64,000 bases of DNA from AC-32 sp963728765. GTDB lineage: Bacteria > Actinomycetota > Thermoleophilia > Gaiellales > Gaiellaceae. This document shows, piece after piece, positions 27,539 to 35,672 of the stretch (position 1 is its first letter; each line of letters opens with the position of its first letter). Below the pieces are notes generated by a model. That model ran no database searches. It was given only the letters and a program-made list of their open reading frames with translations, and was not told the origin of the DNA. Location of the stretch: assembly GCA_963728765.1 (NCBI GenBank), contig CAVSKX010000005.1, forward strand, positions 124,001 through 188,000, in the 5' to 3' direction. The position numbers and the translations under genes are program-made.

Positions 27539-29212
27539 GAGACGCCGCGCACGGCCGAGGCCGAGCCACCAGCGGCCGGCGGCGATCTGGAGCCACGCGA
27601 TCAGGACGAGCGGTAACGCGAGCAGTATCGGAAGGACAACGTCGAAGAGCCCGATCGCGGCCGGCTTCAGCTTCTGGGAACCGGCGTAGATCGCCAGCGC
27701 GCCAAGCGTGGCGAGGCCGAGGATGAAGAGCGTCGTTCCGTGCGGAGTCAGCAGCAGCCAGAGGCCCCAGATCGCAGCGCCGACTCCCGCGACCAGGAGC
27801 AGGAGGGTCAGCGGCAGCAACGGCGGCGTCATCAGCGCCGGCTTGAGGAAGCGCTCCTTCGAAGCGTGCAGCATCTTCAGGAACCGCTCGCTGGGCTGCG
27901 CGAGGTGCTCGGCCACGACCTCGAACGGCCACTCCCGGTCGGGACCGGCGGTGCCGAGGCGTGCAAGCCCGGCCTGTTTCGGGACGATCTCTCCCGTGAG
28001 CTGGTACGAGTCGGCCATCAACGCCCAGGCCTCGACCTCGCAGAACGCGTCGAGGTCGGTCCGCACCTGGGCGAGCGCGCGCTGCACGTCCTCCAGGACG
28101 CCGAACCCGGTCGAGGTCAGCGACACGTCCTGCTCCTCGAGCTTGCCGCCTGGTGTGCGCTCCCGCGCGGGGAGGCCGGTCTGGAGATGCATGAAGGCGA
28201 CCGTGTCGCCGGCCCGCAGCAGCTGCAGCAGGCGCTGCTCACGCTCGGCGTCGCCGTAGATCGAGATCACGCGGCCGAGGACGGCCGGGAGGCGCGTCGA
28301 CGGCCGGGCGAGGTCAGGCATCTGCCCGGACCCGTCGCTGATGATCCAGTGCGTGCAGCCGCGGTCGACGAGGCCTTCGACTCCCTGGTTGTCGTGGACT
28401 CCGCCGTCGACCAGCTCGACCACGAGGTCGTCGAAGAGCCCCGGCACCTGCATCGGGGGAAAGCCGCCCGGGAAGCACGCCGACGCCGCGACGGCGCTGC
28501 CGAGCGGGAAGTCGCGGCACGCCTCCGGGAGGTCGACCCACTTCGTACGCGCGAGGATCGCGTTCTTGTCGACGTCCTCCCGCAGCGTCTGGTCGGCCGT
28601 CCCCTGCCTCGGCGGCTCGCCCATGTACATCGCCTCGAAGCGCCAGTTGTGGCCGGTGTTCAAGGTCGTCGCCTCGAGCAGGAGGATCGGGACCGGCGCA
28701 TGGCGGCGCGGGTTCTCGACGTCCGGGTCGAAGTGGCCCTCGAATCGCTTCGGCGCGATCAGCAGGTCGCGCATCGCGATGCGGCCTCCTCGCCTCGAGC
28801 GGTCCCCCCACGCCTTCGCGTAGAAGCGCCGCTCGTACAGCTCGCCGACGCGGTCGGTGCGCGTGTAGGTCGGCACCGCCATCTGGAAATTCTTCAGCGG
28901 GTTCGTCCAGCCGGAAGCGCGCACGTTCGAGGACGCGGCCTCGCGGTACTCGTGCTCGACGGCATGCACGACCTCGACGTAGTCGCCGTCCGTGATCTCG
29001 CTGTCGCCCTTCGACTCGAGGAGGTTCTTGACGTGGAGGTAGTAGAGCGCGCCCACGATCGACCCGCCCGAGACGGTCGAGATCACCTGGATCGGCCGCA
29101 GCAGGCCGAGCTCCGCGAGCCGCGCGAGGACGCCGATGTGGAAGAAGGCGGCGCGGTGCCCACCCCCGGAGAGGGCGAGGCCGAGCTTCGGGTGTCCCGG
29201 ATCCTCGGTCAC
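27536..29212 (-). CDS. Patatin-like phospholipase family protein with C-terminal membrane segments
   Basis: A 558-residue protein. The oxyanion block is LALSGGGHRAAFFHIG (residues about 12-27), the nucleophile Ser is in STVSGGSIVGAL, and the catalytic Asp is in VDGGVHDNQG, so the Ser-Asp dyad is complete. The C-terminal 110 residues hold three or four hydrophobic helices, anchoring it in the membrane. It should hydrolyse acyl esters of phospholipids. Start GTG 29212. Its stop lies near the -10 box of the downstream deaminase gene. Confidence 0.85.
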   Translation of the reverse strand: MTEDPGHPKLGLALSGGGHRAAFFHIGVLARLAELGLLRPIQVISTVSGGSIVGALYYLHVKNLLESKGDSEITDGDYVEVVHAVEHEYREAASSNVRASGWTNPLKNFQMAVPTYTRTDRVGELYERRFYAKAWGDRSRRGGRIAMRDLLIAPKRFEGHFDPDVENPRRHAPVPILLLEATTLNTGHNWRFEAMYMGEPPRQGTADQTLREDVDKNAILARTKWVDLPEACRDFPLGSAVAASACFPGGFPPMQVPGLFDDLVVELVDGGVHDNQGVEGLVDRGCTHWIISDGSGQMPDLARPSTRLPAVLGRVISIYGDAEREQRLLQLLRAGDTVAFMHLQTGLPARERTPGGKLEEQDVSLTSTGFGVLEDVQRALAQVRTDLDAFCEVEAWALMADSYQLTGEIVPKQAGLARLGTAGPDREWPFEVVAEHLAQPSERFLKMLHASKERFLKPALMTPPLLPLTLLLLVAGVGAAIWGLWLLLTPHGTTLFILGLATLGALAIYAGSQKLKPAAIGLFDVVLPILLALPLVLIAWLQIAAGRWWLGLGRARRL

Positions 29213-29432
29213 CGGCGGCGCTTCCGACCATACGCCCGTTCTCGGTGGGGGTCTACTCGCGCGAGGCGGCGACGGGCGCTACTCGCGAGTTGACCCACGG
29301 GGGTCATGACACCGGGTAGGAGCGGATGAAAAGCTGCATGCGCACGGGCCGACAGGTGTGCCCACACCTTCCCCCTCGCGGCCGCCGCTGAGGCGGATCC
29401 GCGGGAACCTCGTCGGCCCCGCGCTCAAATGC

Positions 29433-29464
29433 CTACCGGCCGCCCGCGGCGGGGCGGCCGGTAG
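29433..29464 (+). promoter_or_regulatory. Leader hairpin before the PAS-LuxR gene
   Basis: Perfect 13-base arms CTACCGGCCGCCC / GGGCGGCCGGTAG around a 6-base loop, ending 25 bases before ATG 29490. It could terminate upstream transcription or shape the leader. The rest of the 277-base gap has only a short CTACTCGCG direct repeat (near 29260 and 29279). Confidence 0.45.
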
Positions 29465-29489
29465 AGCTTTCCCACCAGGTGCAACACAG

Positions 29490-30107
29490 ATGAACGGTTC
29501 CGAACTTGCGGCGCTCGATCTTCCGACTGCGGTCGAGGATCTGGCGGCGCCTGCCTACGTGATCAGCCGCGAAGGGCGGTTCTCGTGGGTCAACCGCGCG
29601 CTGGTCGAGCTGCTCGGCGACCTCCGCGGGGAGCCGTTCATCGAGTACGTGGCCCCGGAGCACCGCCAGCTCGCTCAGACGAACTTCACGCGCAAGGTCG
29701 TCGGCAAGACGACGAAGATCTTCGAGATGGTCGTGCTCGACCGGAACGGCGGCCGGATCCCGATGCGCTTCACCTCCGCTCCGCTGCGGCGCGACGGCCA
29801 CATCGTCGGGATCTTCGGCGTCGGGATGCCGCTCGCACAGGCCCCCAGCTTCAAGCACTCGCCGCTGGAGGACCTCACGCCGCGGCAGCAGGAAGTCCTG
29901 TGCCTGCTCGGCGAAGGGCTCGAGACGCCGGAGATCGCACGCCGGCTCGGCATCGCCGAGGAGACCGCCCGGAACCACATCCGCGCGCTCCTACGGGCGA
30001 TGGGCGCCCATTCGCGGCTCGAGGCGGTGCTGATGGGCCTACGGGCCGGCGTGATCAGCGCGAGCTCGGCCCATTCGGAGCACAGCAACCCTCCGCAACC
30101 GCAGTAG
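29490..30107 (+). CDS. PAS-LuxR transcriptional regulator
   Basis: A 205-residue protein. Residues 20-125 form a PAS domain (PAYVISREGRFSWVNRALVE, EYVAPEHR, GIFGVGMPL). Residues 130-195 form a LuxR HTH (LTPRQQEVLCLLGEGLETPE, EETARNHIRALLRAMGAHSR). Single-component regulators of this layout sense a small molecule or redox state directly through the PAS fold; no cofactor ligand can be named. ATG 29490 follows a strong hairpin. The glycosyltransferase gene starts 21 bases after its stop. Confidence 0.85.
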   Translation: MNGSELAALDLPTAVEDLAAPAYVISREGRFSWVNRALVELLGDLRGEPFIEYVAPEHRQLAQTNFTRKVVGKTTKIFEMVVLDRNGGRIPMRFTSAPLRRDGHIVGIFGVGMPLAQAPSFKHSPLEDLTPRQQEVLCLLGEGLETPEIARRLGIAEETARNHIRALLRAMGAHSRLEAVLMGLRAGVISASSAHSEHSNPPQPQ

Positions 30108-30128
30108 CGACCGTCAGAATCGGCCGCG

Positions 30129-31244
30129 ATGAAGGTCGGCATCGTCGTGCCGTACTCGTGGTCCTACTGGGGCGCGGTTCTCGAGCACTCCGAGCTGCAG
30201 GCGGAGTCGCTGCACCGACTCGGCGTCGAGACGCGCACCATCATCGGGAACGACCCGCCGGGGAGCTTCACGCGCGTGCTCCATCCCCGGCACGGCCGCC
30301 ACGGTGATCCGCCGGCGCACGTGGTCCCGGTCGGCCGCTCGGTGATCGTCCCGGCCAACGCCTCGCTGCCCAACATCGTTCTCAGCCCGCGGGCGGTGCC
30401 GAGGATCAAGCGGCTGCTCGAGCGCGAGCGCTTCGACGTGCTGCACCTGCACGAGCCGATGACGCCCGTGATCTGCACGGCCGTGATGGCCTGGGCGCGC
30501 TGTCCCGTCGTTGCGACTTTCCACGCCTCGGGCGGGCTCGCCTGGATGCACATCGGCGGGCGGGCGTGGGGATTCCTGATGGACCGGATCGACCACCGGA
30601 TCGCGGTCTCCGAGGCGGCGCGCGAGTCGGCGGAGCGCTGGATGCCCGGGGAGTTCGAAGTGATCCCGAACGGCGTGCTCATCCCCGAGCACGCCGAGGC
30701 CGGCGGGCGCGAACATCGGGTGGTCTTCGTCGGCCGCCACGACCGCCGGAAGGGGATGCCGGTGCTGCTGCGCGGCTGGCCGGAGATCCATCGCCGGACC
30801 GGGGCGCGCCTGCGCATCGTCGGCGCCGACCCGCTGATGGTGCGGCTCGCGCTCCAGCAGGCGGGTGTCGACGCGACGGGCATCGACGCGCTCGGGTTCC
30901 TCAGCCAGGACGACCTGACGGAGGAGCTGCTGACCGCCAAAGCGCTGATCGCGCCGTCGCTCGGCGGCGAGAGCTTCGGGATGGTGCTCACGCGAGGGTT
31001 TGCATGCGCGATCCCCGTGGTTGCGTCTGACATCACGGGGTACCGTGACGTCATGACGGACGAGACCGGCGTCCTCGTCCCGCCCGGGGACCCGGACGCG
31101 CTCGGGGAAGCGGTGGCAGGCCTGCTCGAAGACGAGCCTCGGCGCGAAGCGCTCGGCGTCTCGGCGCGGCGGCTCGCGCAGGAGCGCTACTCCTGGGACG
31201 ACATCGCGCGGCGCCTCGAAGAGATCTACCGGGAGCTCGTGTGA
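30129..31244 (+). CDS. GT4 glycosyltransferase, PimA-like
   Basis: A 371-residue GT-B enzyme. The N-terminal MKVGIVVPYSWSYWGAV and DVLHLHEPMTP resemble actinobacterial phosphatidylinositol mannosyltransferase PimA. The C-terminal domain has VVFVGRHDRRKGM and APSLGGESFGMVLTRGFA. In most GT4 enzymes the last motif ends E-A (E-x7-E); here the second Glu is replaced (TRGFA), which may alter catalysis or donor binding. It likely adds a sugar to a lipid or polyprenyl acceptor at the inner membrane. GTGA overlap couples it to the flippase-like gene. Confidence 0.85.
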   Translation: MKVGIVVPYSWSYWGAVLEHSELQAESLHRLGVETRTIIGNDPPGSFTRVLHPRHGRHGDPPAHVVPVGRSVIVPANASLPNIVLSPRAVPRIKRLLERERFDVLHLHEPMTPVICTAVMAWARCPVVATFHASGGLAWMHIGGRAWGFLMDRIDHRIAVSEAARESAERWMPGEFEVIPNGVLIPEHAEAGGREHRVVFVGRHDRRKGMPVLLRGWPEIHRRTGARLRIVGADPLMVRLALQQAGVDATGIDALGFLSQDDLTEELLTAKALIAPSLGGESFGMVLTRGFACAIPVVASDITGYRDVMTDETGVLVPPGDPDALGEAVAGLLEDEPRREALGVSARRLAQERYSWDDIARRLEEIYRELV

Positions 31245-32329
31245 GGCGGTTCCTGGGCATCCCGCGATCTCCGGTCTGGCGGATCGTCGTCGTGCTCGTC
31301 GCAGCTGCCGGCCTCGTTGCGCTGGTCTGGTGGCGCGGGCCCGACTGGGGCGCCGTCTGGCACGCCTTCGACGCGGTGGAGTGGTACTGGGTCGTGGTCG
31401 CAATCGGGCTCAACCTGCTCTCCGTCCTCGTACGCGCGCTCGCCTGGAACACGGTGATCAAGCAGGCGATCCCGCCGCCGCATCCGCGCTTCCAGCTCGT
31501 CTTCTCGGCGTTCTCGGTAGGCCTGTTCGCGAACGCGGTGCTGCCGGGACGGATCGGCGAGTTCGCGCGCGTGGCGGTGTTGACGAGGAAGCTGCGGCTG
31601 CAGGGCCGCGCGGACGGGACGTGGGCGGCGCTCGTCGGGACCGTGTTCGCGCACCGGCTCTTCGACCTCGTCCCGGTGGTCGGCCTGATCCTGTACGTGG
31701 TCGCCACGACGAGCATTCCGCACTGGGCGATCACGAGCCTGGTGGTCGTGGGCGCCGTCGGGGTCGGCCTCTTCGCGTTCGCATTCGCCAGCGCGAGGCG
31801 CGAGCACCAGTCCGTCGTGGACGAGCTGGGCCCGGTGAAGCGGCTGGTGACGATGGCCCGCTACGGGCTCGGCGTGCTCCACGCTCCGCGGCCCGCCGCG
31901 GTCGCGATCCTCTTCCAGTGCTCCGGCTGGCTCTTCCAGTTCTTCGCCGTCTACACGACGATGCTGGCCTTCGACATCCACGTGCCGCTGCACACCGCCG
32001 GCCTCGTCTTGCTGCTGATGAACGTGGCGACGATCTTCCCGCTCTGGCCGGGGAACATCGGGCTGTTGCAGGCCGTCGTCGCGCTCCCGCTCCGCTCCTA
32101 CGGGGTCGCGACCGGGAAGGCGCTCGCGTTCGGCTTCGGGCTGCAGGCGATCGAGGCGTCGGTGGGCGTCGGCGTGGGGCTGATGTTCCTCGCGCGCGAG
32201 GGGCTGTCGTTCGCGATGCTCCGGCGGATGCCGGGTGCCGAGGAGGCGGAGGTGCCCCAGGGGCCGCGCGCGGACGACGAGGCGGACCGCGTCGACGGCA
32301 CACATGCGCGCGCTCGCGTCCCCGGCTAG
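31241..32329 (+). CDS. Lysylphosphatidylglycerol synthase TM-region/UPF0104-like flippase
   Basis: A 362-residue integral membrane protein with about eight helices. SVGLFANAVLPGRIGEFARV is the conserved block of the UPF0104/LPG_synthase_TM family, and PLWPGNIGLLQAVVALPL the second. There is no soluble synthase domain. Family members are thought to translocate lipid-linked molecules. Overlap with the GT4 gene suggests that they make and move the same glycolipid (inference). Start GTG 31241. Confidence 0.83.
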   Translation: MRRFLGIPRSPVWRIVVVLVAAAGLVALVWWRGPDWGAVWHAFDAVEWYWVVVAIGLNLLSVLVRALAWNTVIKQAIPPPHPRFQLVFSAFSVGLFANAVLPGRIGEFARVAVLTRKLRLQGRADGTWAALVGTVFAHRLFDLVPVVGLILYVVATTSIPHWAITSLVVVGAVGVGLFAFAFASARREHQSVVDELGPVKRLVTMARYGLGVLHAPRPAAVAILFQCSGWLFQFFAVYTTMLAFDIHVPLHTAGLVLLLMNVATIFPLWPGNIGLLQAVVALPLRSYGVATGKALAFGFGLQAIEASVGVGVGLMFLAREGLSFAMLRRMPGAEEAEVPQGPRADDEADRVDGTHARARVPG

Positions 32330-33209
32330 CCTCAAGGGCGTCCTCACGGCGGCCGAAGCCGCGGCCGCCCTGGCGCGGGGACTGCGAGGTGCGGGGGCGG
32401 AGGCCGAGGAGCTGCCAATCGCCGACGGGGGCGAAGGGACGGCGGAGGTGCTCGGCGCGCGGGTGCTGCGGCTCGAGCGGGTGCCCGATGCGTTCAGGCG
32501 CGAGCGAGAAGCGCCGATCCGCGAGCTCCCGGATGGCACGGCCGTCGTCGAGAGCGCGGAGGTGATCCCGCTCGACCCGTCGCGGCTGGACGTGCGCGCT
32601 GCCTCGAGCCGCGGGCTCGGCGAGCTGATCGCCCGCGTGGGCTCGGCTCCGCGGCTGCTGGTCTGCCTCGGGGGCACGGCGACGATGGACGGCGGGTCGG
32701 GGCTGCTAGAGGTGCTGGACGTGCTGCCGGTGCCGACGGTCGCGCTCTGCGACGTGCGCGCGACGCTCGCGGAGGCGCCGCGGCTCTTCGGGCCGCAGAA
32801 GGGCGCGCTGGCCGACGAGGTCTCGGAGCTGGAGCACCGGTTCGCGGACCACCTGCAGTCGTTCGCGAAGCTCGCCGGCGCCGGCGCCGCGGGAGGCCTG
32901 GGCGCAGCGCTCGCGTCGCTCGGCGCGCAGCTCGTCCCCGGAGCGCCCTACGTCCTGGACGCGATCGGCTTCCGCGAACGAGCCGCGGCCGCTGACGTTG
33001 TCGTGACCGGCGAGGGCACGGTCGACCGTACGACCTTCGACGGCAAGGCGCCGGGGGAGGCAATGCGCGTGTGCGAAGAGCTCGGCGTGCGCTGCGTGCT
33101 CTTCGGAGGGCGTGTGGCCGACGACGTCGAGGCGCGGACGCTCAGCGGTGACCCCGCGAGGGCGCGTGACGACCTGGAGGAGCTAGGCCTCGGACTCGGC
33201 GGCGCGTAG
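32304..33209 (+). CDS. Glycerate kinase (GlxK/GckA type)
   Basis: A 301-residue protein, shorter than the usual 370-380. The N-terminus SLKGVLTAAEAAAALARGL followed by ELPIADGGEGT matches the glycerate kinase signature, although the usual APDSFKG reads SPASLKG. CLGGTATMDGG and ADVVVTGEGTVDRTTFDGK are the other family blocks. It phosphorylates D-glycerate. ATG 32304 overlaps the flippase-like gene by 26 bases; the missing residues are mainly from the central and C-terminal parts. Its 3' end overlaps the convergent cNMP-binding gene by 27 bases. Confidence 0.83.
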   Translation: MRALASPASLKGVLTAAEAAAALARGLRGAGAEAEELPIADGGEGTAEVLGARVLRLERVPDAFRREREAPIRELPDGTAVVESAEVIPLDPSRLDVRAASSRGLGELIARVGSAPRLLVCLGGTATMDGGSGLLEVLDVLPVPTVALCDVRATLAEAPRLFGPQKGALADEVSELEHRFADHLQSFAKLAGAGAAGGLGAALASLGAQLVPGAPYVLDAIGFRERAAAADVVVTGEGTVDRTTFDGKAPGEAMRVCEELGVRCVLFGGRVADDVEARTLSGDPARARDDLEELGLGLGGA

Positions 33210-33602
33210 GCGCTTCGCCATCGTCTGGAGTAGCGGCCACGCGATGCGCGCGTCGCTCTCCACGAGCGGCCGGAAGTCCCAGAAGGCCAGGCTGTAGCAC
33301 TTGAGGTCGGAGGCGGCGTGGATCGTGGCGGTGCGCTCGCCGCGGTCGATCATCGCAACGTCGCCGAAGTAGTCGCCCGGCCCGAGCCGGCCGCGCTCCT
33401 CACCGTGGACGCTGACGATCGCCTCACCGCTCTCGATCACGAAGAACCTGCCGCCGCCGCCGGTCTCACCCTCGATGGCGACGTCCTCGCCCTCGGCGAA
33501 CGTGCGCTCCTTGAAGGAGGTGCTCAGTCGCTCGAGCTCCTTCGGTTTCAGCTCCGCGAAGAGCGGGACGTGCTGCAGCAAGTCGACGGAAGGCCCGGCC
33601 AC
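33183..33602 (-). CDS. Cyclic nucleotide-binding domain protein without DNA-binding domain (A)
   Basis: A 139-residue, single-domain cNMP-binding protein: LLQHVPLFAELKPKELERL, GRFFVIESGEAIVSV, then GPGDYFGDVAMIDRGERTATI. The phosphate-binding Arg is kept in ERTA. No helix-turn-helix follows, so it cannot act like Crp; it probably senses cAMP/cGMP for a protein partner. It is paralogous to the protein at 37997 and to the tail of the MFS protein just upstream, 32 bases away. Start GTG 33602, with TAGCATC five bases before it. Confidence 0.85.
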   Translation of the reverse strand: MAGPSVDLLQHVPLFAELKPKELERLSTSFKERTFAEGEDVAIEGETGGGGRFFVIESGEAIVSVHGEERGRLGPGDYFGDVAMIDRGERTATIHAASDLKCYSLAFWDFRPLVESDARIAWPLLQTMAKRLRAAESEA

Positions 33603-33607
33603 GGGCG

Positions 33608-33614
33608 GATGCTA
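33608..33614 (-). promoter_or_regulatory. Leaderless-type -10 box for cNMP-binding gene A
   Basis: TAGCATC on the minus strand, 5 bases before GTG 33602. It gives this gene its own promoter despite the close upstream MFS gene. Confidence 0.5.
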
Positions 33615-33634
33615 ACCCGCCGCGGCGGAAGCCG

Positions 33635-35281
33635 CTACACCGTCGACATGCCCATGCGCGCGCCGATCACGGCTTCCGCGGCCTGAGCGCTCCCGGCGTG
33701 GCCCGTGACGGCCGGGAGAAAGTCGTCCCGGTCGAGCGCATACAGCTCGACGTCGGTGGCGGCCCGGACGGTCGCCGTACGCGGCACGTCGCGCAGGAGC
33801 GCGATCTCGCCGAAGTAGGTGCCTTCGCCCTCGCGCTTCGGCGGCCGACCGTCCACGACGACCTCGACCTCGCCCGACGAGACCACGTAGAAGCGGTCGC
33901 CGTGGTCGCCGAGGCGGATGATCTCCTCGCCGGCCGACACGCTCACCGGCGCGAGGCCGGCGGCGAGCTGCTCGAGCACCGGCGGAGATAGCGGCGAGAA
34001 CATCGGGATGCCAAGCAGCAGCTCGAGCCGCCGCGGATCGGCGGGCTCCCGGTCGATCCGCACGAGGCTCGCGTGCGTGAGGATCGCCATGATCGGCAGC
34101 AGCGAGCCGACGACGACCAGCGTCCAGCGCACGCCGAAGGCGTTCACGAGCACAGGGGCAATGACGGCCCCCACCGCGACGGTCGCATAGATGAGGCTGT
34201 GCAGCACGCCGAAGACGCGAGCCAGCACCTCGCTCGGCGTGCCTCGCTGCAGGATCGTGAAGCCGCTGACGTCGCAGATGATGTTGGCGAAGCCGATCAG
34301 GCCGAACGCGATCAACGCGACGGCCGTGCTCGGTTGCCCGCCGACGAGCAGCAGCGGCGCGCCGGTCCCGGCGACGGCGACGCCGAAGGTCGTCGCGAGC
34401 CGCTTGTGCCCGACGAGCGCGAGCGAGATCAGGCCGCCGACGATCCCGCCGACTCCGACCGCGGCGTTCAGGTAGCCCACGCCGCTGGCGCCGAGGTCGA
34501 GCAGCTCGAAGGCCGAGACCGTGATGAGCACGCCGAACGCGCCGTTGACGAGCGTCTGCGCCGAGAAGAGACCGACCACGAGCCGGAGCCGCGGGTCCTT
34601 CCCGATGGCGCGGAAGCCGGCGGTTGCCTCGTCGAGCAGGTTGGGCGACTCGCGCGTAAGCGGTGGCTCGGCTTCCCGGATGAGCGGCGCCAGCATCAGC
34701 GCCGACCAGAGGAACGTGCCTGCCGTGATCACGAACACGACCCAGACCGGCGAGAACGTCAGCAAGAGGCCTCCGAGGGCGGGGCCGACACAGAAGCCGA
34801 GGCTCTCGAGCGTGCTCGAGCTGACGTTGGCCGCGGTCAGCTCCTCGGGCGTCCGGGCCAGCGACGGCAGCAGCGCCGACTGCGCGGGATGGAAGGCCGT
34901 GCCGATCACCGCAACGGCGGCGGCCAGCGCGTAGACCACCGCGGCGGGAGCGTCCGTCACGATCAAGGCCGCCATCGCGCCGAGGGCCACGGCGCGCAGG
35001 AGGTCCGACGTCAGCATCACGCGAACGCGCGGGAACCGGTCGCCCAGAATCGCCGCAAGCGGAGAGGCGAAGGCGGAGGGGAGCCAGCGGACGACGCCGA
35101 CGAGACCGACCGCGGAGACGCCGCCCTGGTCGAACGCGTATACGACGAGCGCGACGGTGTACGCCCAGCTGCCGATGATCGAGCCCGCCCAGGCCAGCTG
35201 CAACCGCCGCAGGCCGCGGTTGCGGAAGACTTCGCGCATGGCGCGCGCCGACTCGCGCAGGTGCTCCCGAAGCCGCTCCAC
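33635..35281 (-). CDS. MFS transporter fused to a C-terminal cyclic nucleotide-binding domain
   Basis: A 548-residue fusion. Residues 20-415 carry about 12 helices of an MFS exporter (enterobactin exporter/MFS_3-like: RRLQLAWAGSIIGSW, AILGDRFPRVRVML, HPAQSALLPSLARTPEEL). Residues 425-540 are a cNMP-binding domain: LLLGIPMFSPLSPPVLEQLA, DRFYVVSSGEVEVVV, TYFGEIALLRDVPRTATVRA, with the phosphate-binding Arg present. Cyclic nucleotide could gate or modulate transport. Start GTG 35281, five bases after a weak AATTCTC element. It is divergent from the His-rich repeat gene. Confidence 0.88.
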   Translation of the reverse strand: MERLREHLRESARAMREVFRNRGLRRLQLAWAGSIIGSWAYTVALVVYAFDQGGVSAVGLVGVVRWLPSAFASPLAAILGDRFPRVRVMLTSDLLRAVALGAMAALIVTDAPAAVVYALAAAVAVIGTAFHPAQSALLPSLARTPEELTAANVSSSTLESLGFCVGPALGGLLLTFSPVWVVFVITAGTFLWSALMLAPLIREAEPPLTRESPNLLDEATAGFRAIGKDPRLRLVVGLFSAQTLVNGAFGVLITVSAFELLDLGASGVGYLNAAVGVGGIVGGLISLALVGHKRLATTFGVAVAGTGAPLLLVGGQPSTAVALIAFGLIGFANIICDVSGFTILQRGTPSEVLARVFGVLHSLIYATVAVGAVIAPVLVNAFGVRWTLVVVGSLLPIMAILTHASLVRIDREPADPRRLELLLGIPMFSPLSPPVLEQLAAGLAPVSVSAGEEIIRLGDHGDRFYVVSSGEVEVVVDGRPPKREGEGTYFGEIALLRDVPRTATVRAATDVELYALDRDDFLPAVTGHAGSAQAAEAVIGARMGMSTV

Positions 35282-35328
35282 AAGCGGAGAATTGCAGGGA
35301 CTGTTGTGTTTTTGAAGATGGCGTGGAA

Positions 35329-35346
35329 GATTTCGTGCACGAAATC
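35329..35346. promoter_or_regulatory. 18-bp perfect palindrome, candidate operator
   Basis: GATTTCGTGCACGAAATC is perfectly self-complementary. It sits in the 109-base divergent gap between the MFS-cNMP gene and the small repeat gene, 45 bases before the latter's GTG. Short dyads TTCCGGAA and TTTCGAAA follow downstream. The regulator is unknown. Confidence 0.55.
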
Positions 35347-35390
35347 CGTCAGGTGGTCAGGTTCCGGAAGTTTCGAAAGGAGGAAGTTCC

Positions 35391-35624
35391 GTGTCGGAGG
35401 ATCAGCTGAAGGGCAAGAACCTCGGCAAGGACGACGACGTCGAGGGCCACGCCCATAAGAACGCCCCCGCCGCTTCGCACAAGCTTGCGAACGACGAGGG
35501 CGAGGACGTCGAGGGCCATGTCCACAAGAACGCGCCCGACCAGCACAAGCTGGCGAACGACGAGGACGACGACGTCGAAGCGCACATGCACAAGGCCGTG
35601 CACAAGGCGCAGCACAAGCTCTAG
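35391..35624 (+). CDS. Small His/Asp-rich tandem-repeat protein (VEGH/HKLANDE repeats), function unknown
   Basis: A 77-residue soluble protein with three imperfect repeats: DDVEGHAHKNAP...HKLANDE, EDVEGHVHKNAP..HKLANDE, and DDVEAHMHKAVH...HKL. Each unit alternates an acidic stretch, V-E-G/A-H-x-H-K and HKLA(NDE). About one residue in six is His. It has the strongest ribosome-binding site of the region (AAAGGAGG before GTG 35391), so it is probably abundantly made. No family is recognised with confidence. Possible roles are metal or nucleotide buffering, a disordered stress protein, or a multi-core peptide precursor. The gene lies between a palindromic operator and a terminator. Confidence 0.7.
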   Translation: MSEDQLKGKNLGKDDDVEGHAHKNAPAASHKLANDEGEDVEGHVHKNAPDQHKLANDEDDDVEAHMHKAVHKAQHKL

Positions 35625-35650
35625 GGCTTCTGAGCTCAGCCCAAGCTACG

Positions 35651-35672
35651 GAGGGAGCCGAGAGGCTCCCTC
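35651..35672. terminator. Bidirectional terminator hairpin
   Basis: Perfect 9-base arms GAGGGAGCC / GGCTCCCTC with a GAGA loop followed by TTAG. It separates the convergent repeat-protein and GAF genes and abuts the GAF stop codon. Confidence 0.65.
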
